Shown: positions 33,911 to 48,900, numbered from the stretch's first letter. The stretch: 64,000 nt of DNA from Tetracentron sinense (GCA_015143295.1 CM026568.1:17862607-17926606), one strand, 5' to 3'. Notes: generated by a model from the letters alone, not told the origin. Numbers and translations are program-made.

Positions 33911-36900
33911 AATCGAACATAACTAAATCAAAAGATAACATAATTTTGGGTAAAGAATTCGCATGGATGGATTTCTCAAAATGCACTTAACATAATTGAC
34001 TAATTCTGGGATCAAGGCTCTGCCGGAACCAGCAGAAACACCTACACTAGGAAAAGTATGTTCTATCCCACTAAAGATAGCTGTTACACAGGCCAGCAGT
34101 CCCAACGAGGCAATGACAATTAGGAGTTTCCAGTCTGAAACAAGCAGCTCAAAATCATATAAGCCAATATCACAACCTCCAAATCACCTTCTCTCATCCC
34201 CTGGTAATAAATCTCACCAAATCTTCTTGTAACAGTTGTTACCTAAAAATTTAGGTAATACCCGAACTAACAAGAGCCATGTTACTTCACGTAACGGTTG
34301 TTACTTGTTACATAACATCTGCTGCTCTATTAAAACGTTGGTTTTGAAAATCCATTCTAACTCACTTCAAAATTATCACTTTCCTTTTCCCTCGAGAGCA
34401 AAAATTGACCACTCTTATCATTTATTTTAGAATGAAAAACTATATCTGAGCAACATATAAATGGATAGAAGCTTTGAAACCACTCAGGAAAGGTAAAAAA
34501 ACATTTTGGGGTTTTCGATTGGTTAATATTTCTCAACCTTTCCAATTAATGTTTGTTACTCAATGCATATTAGCAAGTCTCGATAGTATTATCTTTATGC
34601 ATAATATGCATTTAATGTCAAATGACTTTGTTTGTTCATCAATTTTATATATTTTTTTCCTGTATTCTATATTTTTGAAAATCTTTTGAAGCATTCAATG
34701 TAAGAAGCTTTAAAAATTTTCCTGTATTTTATATTAGCAAGTTTAGATCACAGATTCATTGATTTCAAGTAAAATCTGTAATTCTACAAGGATTTGGGTC
34801 ATCTGTTTTCATTTTTATCTTACAATGAGTTAATTAAACTTGATAGTATTATCTCTATGCATAATATGCATTTAATGTCGATGACTTTGTTTGTTCATCA
34901 ATTTTATATATTTTTTTCCTGTATTTTATATTTTTAAAAATCTTTCAAAACTTTCAATGTAAGAAGCAGTAGTGCAGTACTGATTTGGGCCATAACGGTC
35001 AAAAACCGTAACATAACAGTGTTACGTAAAGGTTTCAACAAAAGCTGTTACACACATTGAAACTGTTATTTAAAACCTTGCTTCAAACAACCATGCATGG
35101 GGAATATTGAATACATTGAATTGGGTATAAAACAACATATATATGCCAAGTTTCTACCAAGAAAGAAATGTAGCCATGTATGTAGGGTTCGTTTTTTAGT
35201 TGCAACACCCATGCAAGTGGGTTATATACAAATCATTTTACGAGTAGCAAACTAACAGTTTTGGGCATGGTACATAACAGGCTCCAGTTTGAGGTAAGAC
35301 TTAATGAAGCAGATTTTAAGGATTCATGAAGTTAGAATGTTAAGACTGCAAGAGGAATAGAAGATAGTGTGTGATTTAACTTGCAAAATTATAGTTCAGC
35401 ATTTACCCCTCTATTGTCTCATCAATCAATACACAAAGAAAATACGTCAAGGAACCTCCTCTTGGATATGAGCCGTTAATTCATTCATTGCCAATGTAAA
35501 AAAGATATAGTTGAACATAATGTCTAGGAAATAATTTGTCTTACCAATTGCTTTCTCCCTCATATATGTCCTCAGCGATATTAATGTATTTGCTCGAAAC
35601 TCCGTTCTTCCAATCCCTACTAGAATAATTCTCTAATCTAACATATGTCTTTTTAATGTCAACAAAGACAATATATATATTTTTCCTCTTCCAACTATTC
35701 GTACCCATAGGTTGTTTAACAAAATAGCTTCTGTATTAGACCTCGTTAGCATGAAAATAATGTTCTTTTGTCTCCCCAAAGTTGGCATCTCCACCTAATT
35801 TGAGGGCTTGCATCATTGCATGCAATCTTCATTCAACAACTTTTGAAAAATATTATCTTCACTTTTCCACAATCTTTTATCCTTCACTAAGACTCTTTAG
35901 TCGTTACTCTTAACGTGTCTAACCTGAAAGCTCTTAGATCCCAAAACCTCCTATATAAGGTGCAGCGCCCGCTTTGAAACCTCCATTTGCGATTTGAGCA
36001 TTGATTCTTATGTAAATATTGCTCCCATAGAATTAGGACCATGGTATGGCCCTTTCCAACTAGTTCCCAGCTAGCTTCGGCGTCGGATAGCCCTTTCCAT
36101 ATTACCAAATATTTCTTGGACGCGGGCCTGGTAAGTGAGGCTTGGGGGGCATGACGATCTGCAACAATATGCTCAACTTGTCTTTGGAGTATGGTCGATA
36201 TGATAGCTGCAGTGTTGCGAGTAGGGTTTTCCTTGTCTGCATTATAAGGCTGCAACACACTGACATGGAAGAACGGGGGATATCTGCGAAGTGACTAGGA
36301 TAGTTTCACCCTATAGGAGACTTTTCCCACCTTTTCAGTCATGGAAAATGGTCATTTGTACTTGCGAACTAAGCTTTTGTTACCTTTACAAAAGAACTCC
36401 AGGTTCTCTGGATTTAGCTTTATCAACACCATATCTCTCCCTTTGAACTTATCTTCCTTCACTTTGGGTCTACAAATTTCTTCATTCTTTTGGCGGCTTT
36501 CTCGAGGTATGCTCGGGCAATGTCTGCATTCTTGTTCCACACTTTGGCAAACTTATAGGTGCTTGGACTGATTCCTTGGTAACCGACAACGACTGTATGA
36601 TGCATTAGTGGTTGTTGCCCGGTTACTAGCTCGAATGAGCTTTTGTTTTATGAAGAGCTTTTTTATAAGTTGAAGCAAAATTGAGCGACGTCGAGCAAGT
36701 TCACCCAATTCTTCTAATTAACACTAACAAAGTGCCGATGGTATTCTTCAAGGAGAGTGTTAAAATGCTCGGTTTGGCCATCAGTTTGAGGATGACTATT
36801 TGTTGAGAAGTTGAGCTTGGTCCCAAGAAGCTTGGACAATTCTAGCCAAAATTTTCCCGATAATCTTGAGTCTGTCGCTCCCAATGTTTCGAGGCACACC

Positions 36901-39900
36901 CCAATATTTCATTACATTCTTCATGAACAAGTGATCGGTGCTAATTGTTACACATTTATGTACCTTAAACTAAACTTGTTAGTTCTTTAGAGTTCTCTTT
37001 TAAACTGTTTTAGGGTACTTGGTTGCTTTTGCTTTTGTCTCTTTTAGGTTAATGCGAGGAAAAGAATATAAAACTTAAAATTTAAAAGTTTCAAAGACTC
37101 AAAATAACCTCAACCATGTGAAGAACCAATGAAAGAAGAAAACTAGAGAAAAAGCTACAGTGCGATCGATCATAAGTCATGACCTGCGATCAATCGCCAG
37201 TCAGAACACTGCAATCGATGGCTGGACACTGTGATCGATCGCACTTAAAACAGTAGCTACCTGGGAAATTTCCAGAATATGCGATCAATCGCAGACCACA
37301 AGCGATCGATCGCACATCGGCGTTTTTGGCCTCGAAATACATGTACGGAGAAGAGGAGTTTATACTCAATTGGGGTTCCTAAAACCGTAAATAGAAAGGA
37401 AACTCTCTCTATAAATAGGAAAGCCATTGGCCATGAAAAAGGTTCAGAATTTGAGAAATTAAATAGAATAAGAACTCAAGAGATCAGTGAAGGTTTGAGG
37501 ATGTGTTCTTCGTATTCGTCAATGAAAACGGTGTTATCTTCTCTTGCCATGAACTAACTTTCCATTCTAGGGTTTAGATGAAATCCTAGCCAAGTAACTG
37601 CATCTTTGTTTTGTTTTTATTTAGATTTTTCAATTGTAAACATTGATTGCATAATAAGAGGGTTGTGAAACAACCGATTTTAATGATTATATTTGATTTC
37701 AATGGAGTTTTATCCTAATCTTAGGTGTTATGAATTTGAAATTGAAATCACTCGTGTTAATTTTTTGTGATTGTTAATGTGAGTTTTATGCAATGGTTTT
37801 AATTGTTCAACAGATTAAATACTAAGATGTTTTACCTATTAATTTAGAATTAATCTTGATAAAAAGACAACGAAACCAATACAATCATCTATGATTCGAC
37901 ACTCTTACTAGTAACTATTCTACGAAATTATTGCTACTACGAGGTATATTAAATTGTGAAACGACCAACAAGATGCTTCATCTGCTAAAAAGTGCAATGG
38001 TGAGGGTCCGAAGGTAAATGACTGAGAATTTGTCGATCACCACCAAGATTGACCCAAACTGCCCTACTTTTGGCTAGGCCGAGATGAAGTCCATAAAGAC
38101 ATTCTCTCATGGTCTTCTAGGGATAGGTAATGGCAACAAGAGCCCAAAAGGCCTATTCTTTTCAACCTTATCTTGTTGGCACACAAGAAAAGTCTTCACA
38201 TATTCCGCAATATCATCTCACATAAGAGCATGGTTCAAAATATCGGTATCGGTCGCCATATCGGTAAGTCCAAAATAGGTACCGTATCGGTTGGATACGG
38301 TGGAAAAATTCAGGATATGCTAAAAAAAGCTTGAATACGCAAGGAAAAACTTGGATACCTTGCATAAAACCTCTTTTAATGCAAATATAAGCTAAAAACA
38401 AACTAAATGAAGGTCTCCAACTACATTTATAATCATACATATGAGAGTTAACAAATTTATAAGTTAAAAAAGGCGTACGCGCTGATAATATATGAAAATA
38501 CAAACCATAGTTACTCAACCAAGTGATAGAAGCTCACTTGCATTCATAAATCAAAATATGAAAATACATAAACTCTTGTATTCACAAATCAAATTACATA
38601 CATGATAGAAGCTCAATACCACATTGAGCTTCGTGTCGGCTCATACTCTATCATTGTGGGATCAAGAATTGAGTAGAGTGTACATTATAAGTGGTCCAGA
38701 CATCATGACACCACTGTGTCCAAGTCATCATCGTGCGGTACATGCCCAGATACATTTGTACATATGCTTGTTGCTAAGTCGTGATCTATCCATAACTGTC
38801 AGTCAAAGACTGAGATTGAGCATCATAACCAGTGGCTCCTGATAAGTAGGGTTGGATTGGGGCATCATAACCAGTGGCTCCTGATAAATAGGGCTGAGTT
38901 GGGGCATCGTAACCAGAGAGATAACCTTATTTACATATTAATATGTAAAGTAAATGAAAGTAAAATTAAGTTAAAGTCATTTACTTAAATAATATATTAT
39001 GTAAATAAGTTGTGTGTATCGGGTCTGTATTGTGGATCCGTGTAAACGGAATGAGATAAAAATCAACTGAAAAATTCTCGTATCGAGTGTATCGGGCCTG
39101 TATTGGCCCGTTACAGTGGAGTTTTTTTTTTCAGCGTACCAGTGTATCGGGTAGCTCCAAATAGGATACGTATCGGCCCGTATCGGTCGATACGTATCGA
39201 TATTTTAAACCATGCATAAGAGGCCAGTAGTAACCCCGTTCAAGCAAAGCAAAGGTGTGGTGTCATCCCTGATGGCATGCCCAAAGAGTGTCATGACACT
39301 CTTATAAGTTCCTTCCTCAGGTCCCCCATCCGTAGGACGAAGATGCGACTTCCTTTTGTGTAAAGAAGCCCATTGTTGATCCAGAAGTGACGAGTCTTGT
39401 CACTTTCAACTAGTGACCAAATTACCTTAGCCTGGTGATCGCTCTTCAAACCTTCATGGATCCCGTCATGCAAGGTAGATTGCACTTGTTGCACACATCT
39501 ATGCATCACTTTCTTTAGGGCCGCAAGATCCGCGTTGCGACTTAAGGCATCGGCAACATTGTATCGACCCGGCTTGTACTCTAGCTCAAAGTTGAATTCT
39601 GCAAGCAACTCTTCCCAGCGAGCTTGCTTGGATGTTAGCTCCTTCTGCGTCATGAAGTGAGACATGGCCACATTATCGGTCTTCACTACAAATTTCAACC
39701 CAAGCAAGTAATGCTTCCACACTCGAAGGCAATACACCACTGCAAGCAACTCTTTCTCTTGAGTTGTGTAGCGATGCTCAGTCTCGGATAGCTTCCGACT
39801 CTTGTAGACAACCAGATGTTCTTCTTGCACCAATACTCCTCCAATAGCATAGTCTGACCCATCAATTTGTACCTCAAAGGGCTTCATTAAGTCTGGTAGT

Positions 39901-42900
39901 GCAAAAACAGGTTTCGTAGGTTTCCTGGCACTCCATTGACCATACCCATGAGTGCTCCTTAGGTCAATCAATGGTGATGTTGTTGCTGAGTACCATTGAT
40001 GAACTTACGATAGTTATTCAAAAGGCCTAAGAAGGATCGCAGCTCGGTGGTAGTCGTAGGTGGCTTCTACTCTTGGATGGATCGAATCTTCTCCTCATCT
40101 ATTCTCACTTGTCCCTCACCCAAAACATGACCAAGGAAACTGATGCGCTCATGCGCAAATGAGCACTTCTCCTTCTTGACAAATAAATTGTTCTCCTTTA
40201 ACAAGCCCAACACTTTGTGCAAGTGTTCGATGTGCTCCTCAAGAGTCGAGTTATACACAACAATATCGTCCAGATAGACCACAACGAACTTGTCAAGGAA
40301 CTCATGGAATATCTGATTCATTAGTGTCGAGAAGGTAGCTTGTGTGTTGGTAAGGCCAAAAGGCATCACCATGAACTCATAGGAACCGTATCACGTGACG
40401 CATGTTGTCTTTGGCTAGTCACCCTCCGCGACGCGAACCTGGTAGTAGCCTGAACACAAATCAAGCTTACTAAAGCACTCGGTTGTCCCAAGTTGGTCGA
40501 ACAAATTACAATCAACAATATAGGATACTTGTTCCGCATTATCAACTTGTTCAATGTTTGGTAATCCGCACAAGGCCTGAGATTGTCATCATGCTTGCTT
40601 TAGAAGAGGATTGGTGCCCCAAATGGTGCCTTGAAGGGGCGAATGAAGCCTGACTCTAAAAGGTCATCAAGTTGCTTACAAAGTTCTGCAAGCTCCGAAT
40701 GGGCCATACAATAAGAGGCTCTAGCAGTGGCTTAGCCCAAGGAACAAGATCTATCTCGTGCTCGATTGCTCGGCGAGGAGGAAGGGATTTTGGCGACTTC
40801 TCGGGCTTAATGCTAGCAAACTTCGTTAACACCTCGATTACCTCCTTCGGAATTGGACTTTGCTTAGGTTAAGATTCTTCCCTCAATGTGGCTAAGTAAG
40901 TCTTCTCTCCCCTCTTCAATCCCTTCTTAAGCTGTAGGGCCGAAAGCATCTTCTCTCCACCTTTACTTGTCAAGGTCAGAACCATGCATAGAGACTCATC
41001 AAAGATGCACAAGGATCGCAGGTAAGGCATTAGCACGACCTTGGACTCCTGCAAGAACTCCATCCCTACAATGACCTAAAAGTCATCCATAGGTATAGCT
41101 GTCAAGTGGGTCTTCCCTGACTAAGCTCCCACTTCAATGGGCACCCCCATAGGCTTCGCTGCTGAGTTCACTGCTTTGATGCGGCTTGAGTCCCTCTCTA
41201 ACTTCAACCTAAGTCGCTTAGCTTCTCCCTTCGTAACAAAATTATGGGTTGCCCCGTATCCACCATGGCAAGAGTGGTCGTCCCATTGATTTTCAAATCT
41301 ACGAACATGAGCCCCTTCGATTGTGGTGCCTTCCCATCACCTTGAGTCTGAAGAGCATTAAGCAACCTGATGGCTCCCATCCTAGGCTGCTCTTCCTCAT
41401 CATCATCGCTCTCAGGTGCATCTTCATGCGTGATCGAATTAGCCACGGATGCTTGAAAAGCATTGTGAGCTTGCTTTTGTGGGCAAACTACAACTCGATG
41501 TGGTCCACCACATAAGAAGCACTACTTTGGCTTCGAACTCGTGGATGTTGAAGCTTCCTTGCTTGGCCCTGATTTGTCATTATTGTACTTCATTCCATTT
41601 GACGACCGAGAAGACTTGTTGCTAGTGTTGTTCGAGTTCCCCTTCTTCTTGTTGAGGTCGCTTGCGGAGTAGTCATTCAGACCCTCTACTGTTGCTTGTG
41701 ATGAAGCCACATCTTGAACACGTTGCCTCTGCAACTCTGTATGTGCCCAAGGTTTTCGTCCCTCCATGAAGTAGAACATCTTGTCTTTCTCAAACATGTC
41801 CTTGATGTCTAAGCATGAGAGTAGAGAATCACTTCACATACTCACGCACAGTGCCTGTCTATTGCAACTGTAGCAAGTTCCGCCTAGCGATGTACTCAAC
41901 ATTCTTGGGCTTTCAACTCCCTCTTCAAGTCAGCCCAAGAATCAATGATGCATCTCTCATTCTAAATGTCATTGCCGAGAGCTCTGATTCCTGTCTCACG
42001 GCTCGGAAGTACTATTCCATGTCAAACAAGAAATTTTCAAGCTCTTTTGCATCTCTCGCACCACCGTACATGCGAGGCTCTGGCACCTTCACTCGACTAT
42101 ATGACTTGGTAGGGCCATGAGGGTGCGAACCAACTGCCATGGTAAGCACATTCAATCGGTTGGAGAGCTCCTCAATCTTGGCCTGGAGAGCATCCACTAT
42201 CCCCTTTCCCGTCCTCGCCTCCTCGGTCAAGGTCTCCACTGATCCGACTAATTCTAGGTGTCTTGTTCCATGTTGCCTACTCGGTCGTTCATCTCAACCA
42301 ATTTATGTAACATCCCATCAATTTGTGTTGTCTGGGCTTCCATCTCGTCCAAACGATCCTTGTTAATGTGTGCTCCTTTCCCTTGAACTACATCTTCTAC
42401 CCTTGAATACATGGTAATGACCTTGCTCTGATACCAATTATCACGAGCAAAGCACGTAGCTAGTCAAATCCTGTGCGGCACTTGATTGATCAATCAACCA
42501 AGTCAGCCTGTTCGGTAAGTTACCTAAGAAACAAGAAGAAAGCACACCACAATACACAAGAAAGAAGCAAAGATCAATGTTAATGCATCACGGTAAAGGT
42601 TACACGACAATATACAAGCAAAGAAAATAAAACCATTAGGGGAGCAAGTGATCAAAGAAGGTGCAAAGACAACCCACTCAAGTAAACTACCACCTCCCCC
42701 ACAAGGTGGATGCTAAGCCTTTTACAAATTTTCAGAAGGAAACATCCTATGTGCTGGGCCACAGATACTCTCTTATTAAAACAATGTCACTAAGACTTTG
42801 TGGACTAAACTACACTTTAACAAAAGAGAAAAAGACACAAATAGTGCCACCACTAAGACCATGCAACATTGCTTGACAAATGGTCATGACACTATGCTAT

Positions 42901-45900
42901 CTGGAGCTATCTTGTGAAGTGTGTGGAAGGAGTGGAATTGTCGTGTATTCGACAATTCATCCTCGTCCATCCATCGTATCTTAGTTCGTATTCGGCGTAT
43001 GATTGTGGAATGGTCCTCCATTACACTGTTGGGAGGGGAAGTGGGGATATTTTGTTGTGAGAAGATTCACCCTTCCAAGTTCTCGAACTTGATTTGCTTA
43101 CTTTATGTACTTTCTATCTTGTCTTCCCCTTCAGTTTATCCCCCCTGTAGACTGTTGTTTTTTTTATCCTGGCTATTTGAATATAATTGATTTTTCCCGA
43201 TAAAAAAAAAAGTACCCTCCATTTGAGGTCTTTGACTCATCATCATCAATGCATTATACCAAACTAGTGGAATGCACGTGAGTGCACAGTCTGAATCAAT
43301 GTAAAATATTAGACCAAATGACGAATGATTTTTCATATGAACTCTTCTAAAAAAATGAAATCTAGTACAAAAAAAAATACGAAACATGAAAATCTGTTTA
43401 GTTAACAACCTATTCTTAGCACTCAGAAATGATAAAAAGAAATTAGATGTAGAAGACAAATTTGTCAAAAAAAGTATTTATTTGTAAATAATTGTATCAA
43501 GGATGTAATTTTTCAATTTTTAAAATGCGGGTGTGTTTTCTGCAAAAGATCATCTCCTACACAATTCTAATTTTTTTTCTTTTTTTGGATTCTTCTATGT
43601 TCCTCTTTACCCAACACTCTTCCCTGTTCTAATTATCACGTTTTCCAAACTGGACCATTAATGTTGATTTTGTTGCTGCTATTGTCTTTGGATATTTATT
43701 GCAGTTGATAAACTAGACTTCACACTCTACCTGATTTATGTGTCGATCTCATTGCTTGCAAGGCAATCAGATTTTGAACCAGGAGAAAAACCACCAGGTA
43801 TTAAATATATATATAAATAAAAATCGTCAAAAAATAAAAAGAGAAAAAGAGAAAAATAACCCACATCAGATTTCAATGATTACATAATTTCCCCACTCAA
43901 CCAAGATATAATTAAAAAAATTCTTACCCATAAATGCCGAAATTTAACATTAATACATGGGAAAAGTAAAATTAATACAACAAATAAGAATTAAAAATGT
44001 TTGGGAAAAAAAATTAAAAGCAAAGCTTCCATATAACAATGATTGGAAAAACGACAATCAGAGTGTGAATGAACGGAAATTGAAAGAGGAATTTAAACAG
44101 AAATACACCCAAATGGAGGATTTAAGATTTGAAATCTTTTAACTCTTGGCTGGGATTTCTTTGCAACTCTTCAATGATGATTTTCTTCTTCCTCTCGTTG
44201 CGTCTCCCTCTCTTTCTTTGATTCGTCCACCCAATTTGAAATACTCTCATGTTATAACAAGACTCAAACAAGTCCGTTTATAACCAGGTGCATTTTTCAG
44301 TTAACAAAACGACGCAGAGGCAACTGTTTCAAACTTCAGGTCGGTAGTAGTGCCAACAGATTGTCGGGTTGAGCCCCATGTAGTCTGGACAGTTTATAGT
44401 GGGTTTAAAAGGTGGCCACGTTCAATGGATTGAACCGTTTCATACTTTGGATGGTTTATAATAGCAACGAATTACTTTAATACCCCTATTATATTTCTCT
44501 CTATATGTAGCAATAAGATAGTAGATTTTTTTTATCAAAGGTAAAAAACTCAATCAACGGACTTGACCTTCCTTCTCTCATTATAATAGTAGATATATTT
44601 AAGGTTGGTAACACAAATCTTGTTTTGCAAGCCATAACTTCGGTTAAGTCATGTATTATCAAATATTTTCTCACCAATCCAATCCACATCATTTTTGGCC
44701 TTCCTCTCCCCATTTTATTATAGCCTTCAACTAGTATTCACTTCTTACTAGAGCTGTTAGTGGTCTTCTCTAAACGTGTCAAACCCATCTCAACCGACTT
44801 TACCTTTAATTTATCACCTATTGGAGCTACTCTTAAATTCTCTCGAATGCGCTCATTTTTATTTTATCTTTCATCCTCTTCTCACTCATCCATCTCAACA
44901 TCCCCATCTTGGCTAATACTAGTTAGGTTGTGCACGTGCAAGGCACTTGCAGATCTTTTATGTGAAAAATAAAATACAATAATTTAAAATGCCTTTTAAA
45001 TAACTTTGCATTTTCCCTCAAAAATTACAAGAGAATTATCTCTTAATTTCATTTCAACAATTGATAATTAAATCATGGCATGTAGTTCATTGATTCACCA
45101 AACAAGTAAAAATTGTTAAAGAGAGGAGGATGAAAGAGGCTTTTTTCCAAGCACACATGCAATCCCTTGAAGTATTATAGAAGAAAATATATAAATGGAG
45201 CATTTTTTTGGGAATGATAACTTGATGCATAAGACAACATCTCCTTGAGAACCAATGTCATGCAAATATAGATAATTCAAAGTATGCTCTGCAAATGCAA
45301 ACTCAAACAGTCGTCAAGATGATGATAAAGGTACAACATGCTCATGTGACCCATTGCATACGGACAAAAGAGAATATGTTAAGATGATGTGATTCAAGTG
45401 GGTTCAAATGAGGATGGATATATATATTAATTTTAAATTGATGTTACTCTAAAATTATCTACCAAGATTTTGCATTCTCTAATCATCATTTCCATAGACA
45501 TTGTTTCACCAAATTCAATACCATATTTTTAGACTAAATTTAGGTTTGTGCATTCAACCTAAGTGATAATGGACAGTGTGTTGCAGCATTCATGTCTGCT
45601 GTTTAATCCCAACTCAACCACCAAATAGAAGTACTGATTTTGGCCTGAATAATGTAATGAGCAACATAGGAACACACATCAAGATTTCAAAGTCCATTGC
45701 ATTAGATAAAATAAAGAAGGAAAACATATGTCCTAGTCCCAAAAGCCAAAATCCTAAAATTGACTTAATCCCAAGCAGTATCATAGTCGTCCTGTACATC
45801 GAAAATTAAGCTAAAGAAAACTTAAAATGTAAGCAACCGTAAAATGTAAGTAATACAAAAGAAAAGAAATCCAACAAATTCCACAAACAGACTCGCCAAC

Positions 45901-48900
45901 CATCTCTCTAAACCCCATAATATAGCATAAAAAGTACCAATTACGCAAATTCATTCTGACCCAAGTGATAAAACACAGATCATGCAAAAAGAAAAATGAA
46001 AGAGAGGAAGGCAATCAATAAGTAATGAATTAATATCATAAAGAGAAAAGAAGAACATGTTTTAAAGATGCAATCCAAGTGGGTTCAAATGAGCCATCAG
46101 ACCCAATAAATTTTCCTTTGAAGCAAATTCATTATGACCCAAGTCATAAATCTCATAAATCAGGAAATGAAGAAAAATTGCGGAGAGAAAAGAGGAACGT
46201 GTTAAGAAGATGTGATCCAAATGGGTTCAAATGAGGGTGGGAACGTTGAGAAGGACGACAGCCACAGACTGAAATAGGGTTTGAGGAGGAGAAAAGAGGT
46301 GCTGGAGATTAAAACTCAATGAGAGGAGTGACTGATATTGATATTTCTGGGGTTTTTCTAGATGCTTTTACATTTGTAGCGGCAAGGATTACAAATTACA
46401 ATGGCTGCTGTGTTGCTCATCAGAGACACGTGTTGAAAAGGATGCACAAGGCTACACTTGGGGCTTTTAAGGAAAGTAAAAAGAATTAGTAAAGGCAACG
46501 TGTTGAAAAAAAGGATACACAAGGTGGGTTATGCTTTAAGGGGCAATTAAGAAAAGTAAAAAGAGTAAGTTTTCTACAGAGCTGCTTCAAGCCTTCATGT
46601 GTCATTTTCGGTGTATAGCAGGGGTTTTTTTTAGGAAAAAAGTGTAGTCGAAAGCCATTGAAAAGAGATGCTTCAAGCCCCATTTATATAGCATTAGTTG
46701 ATGTTGCCTCTTAGTATAATAATATATAAAGAATGTATTGTCCCTTATCTTTAAAGAAAAATGTCATAGACAATTATTTATTCTTAACCAGCTTTTTGGC
46801 ATTCCTTTGTTTCTGATTGGATAGGATCACCATGTATGGGCATTTTATCTTAACTACTCTTGAAGTATTTGGATAACTTTTAGAACTGCTAATGGAGATT
46901 GCTTCTCATATAATTCAAATTGGTGTCTTGTTCACCAAAAAAAGCCAACATGCTCCCATGTGTGTGTAGACCTTAGTCCCACATCGCTTAACGATGGTAG
47001 GGTATGTCTCCTTAAGTACTCCCACCATGCCTCTCTTTTTGAGCGGTGTGTGTGGTTGTGGCTTCGGTTGAAACTTGGTCTGTGTGTGAGTTGTGTGTGT
47101 GTGTCTTAATCTATCACCAACAATTCCATATTTGGCTGCTGTACATCATCTTATTTCTAGAGAAAGAAGGTGCAAGAGACATGGAGATTGAAAGGAGATT
47201 GTAATCTAAGGTAAAAACTTGATAGATATGAAAAGGTTAAGAAAATATGGGACATAGGGAGAATAAAATTTGATAATATCCATTTAAAACCTGACACTCT
47301 ACATAAAACTCTGGGTGCATAATGCCAAAGATTAAAAATGCATCACAACACTATATGACAACAGTAAGAAATGCAAAACAGGAGTTTTTCTTGATGATGA
47401 TTAATATACCTCTGGGTGCACAATGCCAAAAGTGCCGATGTTCATTCCTTTGAAAACAATGTTAGCTTGTCTACCAGGAAGATACTCGGGCTCCTTCAGT
47501 AGATATTAAGACAATCAGTACGTTGATGTCTAAATCCATTGATTAAAAAAAACTACAGAGAGATAAAGTGCAAAATAAGTGCTCACATCTGAACGCCTTA
47601 TATAATAGCCAGTATCTTCTCCAACTGGAACAAACGGTGTCCCAACTACTTCCATAATTCTGTCCACCAGGCAATGGATTAACTGAAAATCAAAATTTTG
47701 AGGTTAAGAAGAGCACTTCACTCAATCAAATACGACCAAATCGTTTAGTTCTGCTAAGGAACAAGCCAATTGAGAGAGAGAGAGAGAGGTGAAGTACAAT
47801 ATATCCATACACGATACCACAAACACGTTTCGCAATGTAGTGGGATGCATGACAGCAATCCATCAGTCAAATATCAGTAAAATGACTTTCAATTCTTATA
47901 AGCAACATGCCACCATAAGAGAGAGAGATGAAGCAAAAAAATGATATGCAAGAAACCTCAGCAATTCCTTCACTCAACACCCCTTGACCGTATTCTTTCT
48001 CTAACAAGGCTTAAGACACTACAGTTTATTTGTAAGCGGGGAAAAGATTGTGTTAAATGAGATGATGTCAGCCCTGCTGATGACATGTGAAGTAATCAAT
48101 AAGAATTGCCAAAGAAAGGAAGAGTTGAACTGTTTCTTAAGTTGAAGGAGCCAAACCAAAATGAGAAACAATCTTTCTCCAATCAAATGTGATTAATCAA
48201 TCATCTCCACAAATTTTCTAGTTTATCAGCAAATCAAGGAATAAATGTTCCAATCAAAAAGACACATTTGGAGAAAGTGGCCACACAATTTCTCAAGATT
48301 TGCAAGCCAAGGATTGAATCATACATGTTCTGCTTTGAATTCTGCCTACTATGGTCAGTAGTAGCACATTTGGCAAAACAAAAGAAAAAGGAAGTTCCAC
48401 AGCCTCTTATGCACCTCTGTTCAAACAGCACATTGAACATGGTACCCCACACACATTAGTCACTAATTATTATCCTAGAGTCTGAACCAGCTTCAATACA
48501 GGAACCCAAGGGCACCCGTCCCCCTAAATAATAAATATTGGTGGAAAGTCCATGACATAAGGCCAGACGTAATATAAACTGATGAGCAAGTCTTAAGTCC
48601 CCCTAGCCAATAAAGATTAGTAAGAGGATTTACAATCTTGTCTTCGTGCTATATGAGGAATGATTTTGGGGATTTGGGGATAGCCTCTTCGTTCACAGAA
48701 TAGAGTATCCTCTGTTTGTAGTTTCCCCCTGGCTATGGGGGACCTTTTGTTTTCGTTTTTTTTTTTTTTGTTTCTGTCCTTTCTTGGGGTCTTTTGGTTC
48801 TCACTCTTTGTGAACTTTCTTTTGCTCGTCTTTATTTGCAGCTTGCATATTCCTCATGTCTTTTTAATGAATTCTGAATTACCTAAAAAAATGGTGGAAA

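Larger units (their letters stand above)
35890..42878 (-). mobile_element. Ty3/gypsy chromovirus relic (5' LTR, gag, protease, RT, RNase H, integrase, chromodomain)
   Basis: Read on minus. The 5' LTR is 42439-42878 (TGTCAAGC ... CGTGATA). It is followed two bases on by a primer site TGGTATCAGAGC (about 42425-42436) matching initiator tRNA-Met. The gag capsid region lies at about 42240-41530, with a zinc knuckle [13 protein letters not shown] near 41485-41520. Protease: [11 protein letters not shown] near 41250. RT: about 40870-40070, with [10 protein letters not shown] at about 40255-40290. RNase [17 protein letters not shown] to about 39530. Integrase is in two blocks (38210-37980 and 36920-36400, with the HPQTDGQTE motif). 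Chromodomain: [19 protein letters not shown] near 36060-36120. It has many stops and frameshifts. The 3' LTR was not found. A hAT-like element (38229-39214) and a solo LTR (36932-37967) are nested in it. The whole sits in the last PheRS intron. Confidence 0.9.

Noticed and set aside
44760-44972. Plus-strand open frame beginning MVFSKRVKP
   Set aside because: It is the reverse of the RTE LINE C-terminal coding sequence on minus.
46940-47110. LTR beginning near TGTGTGTAGACC with AGTCCCACATCGC
   Set aside because: It resembles a common plant LTR motif, but no second end or target duplication could be found.
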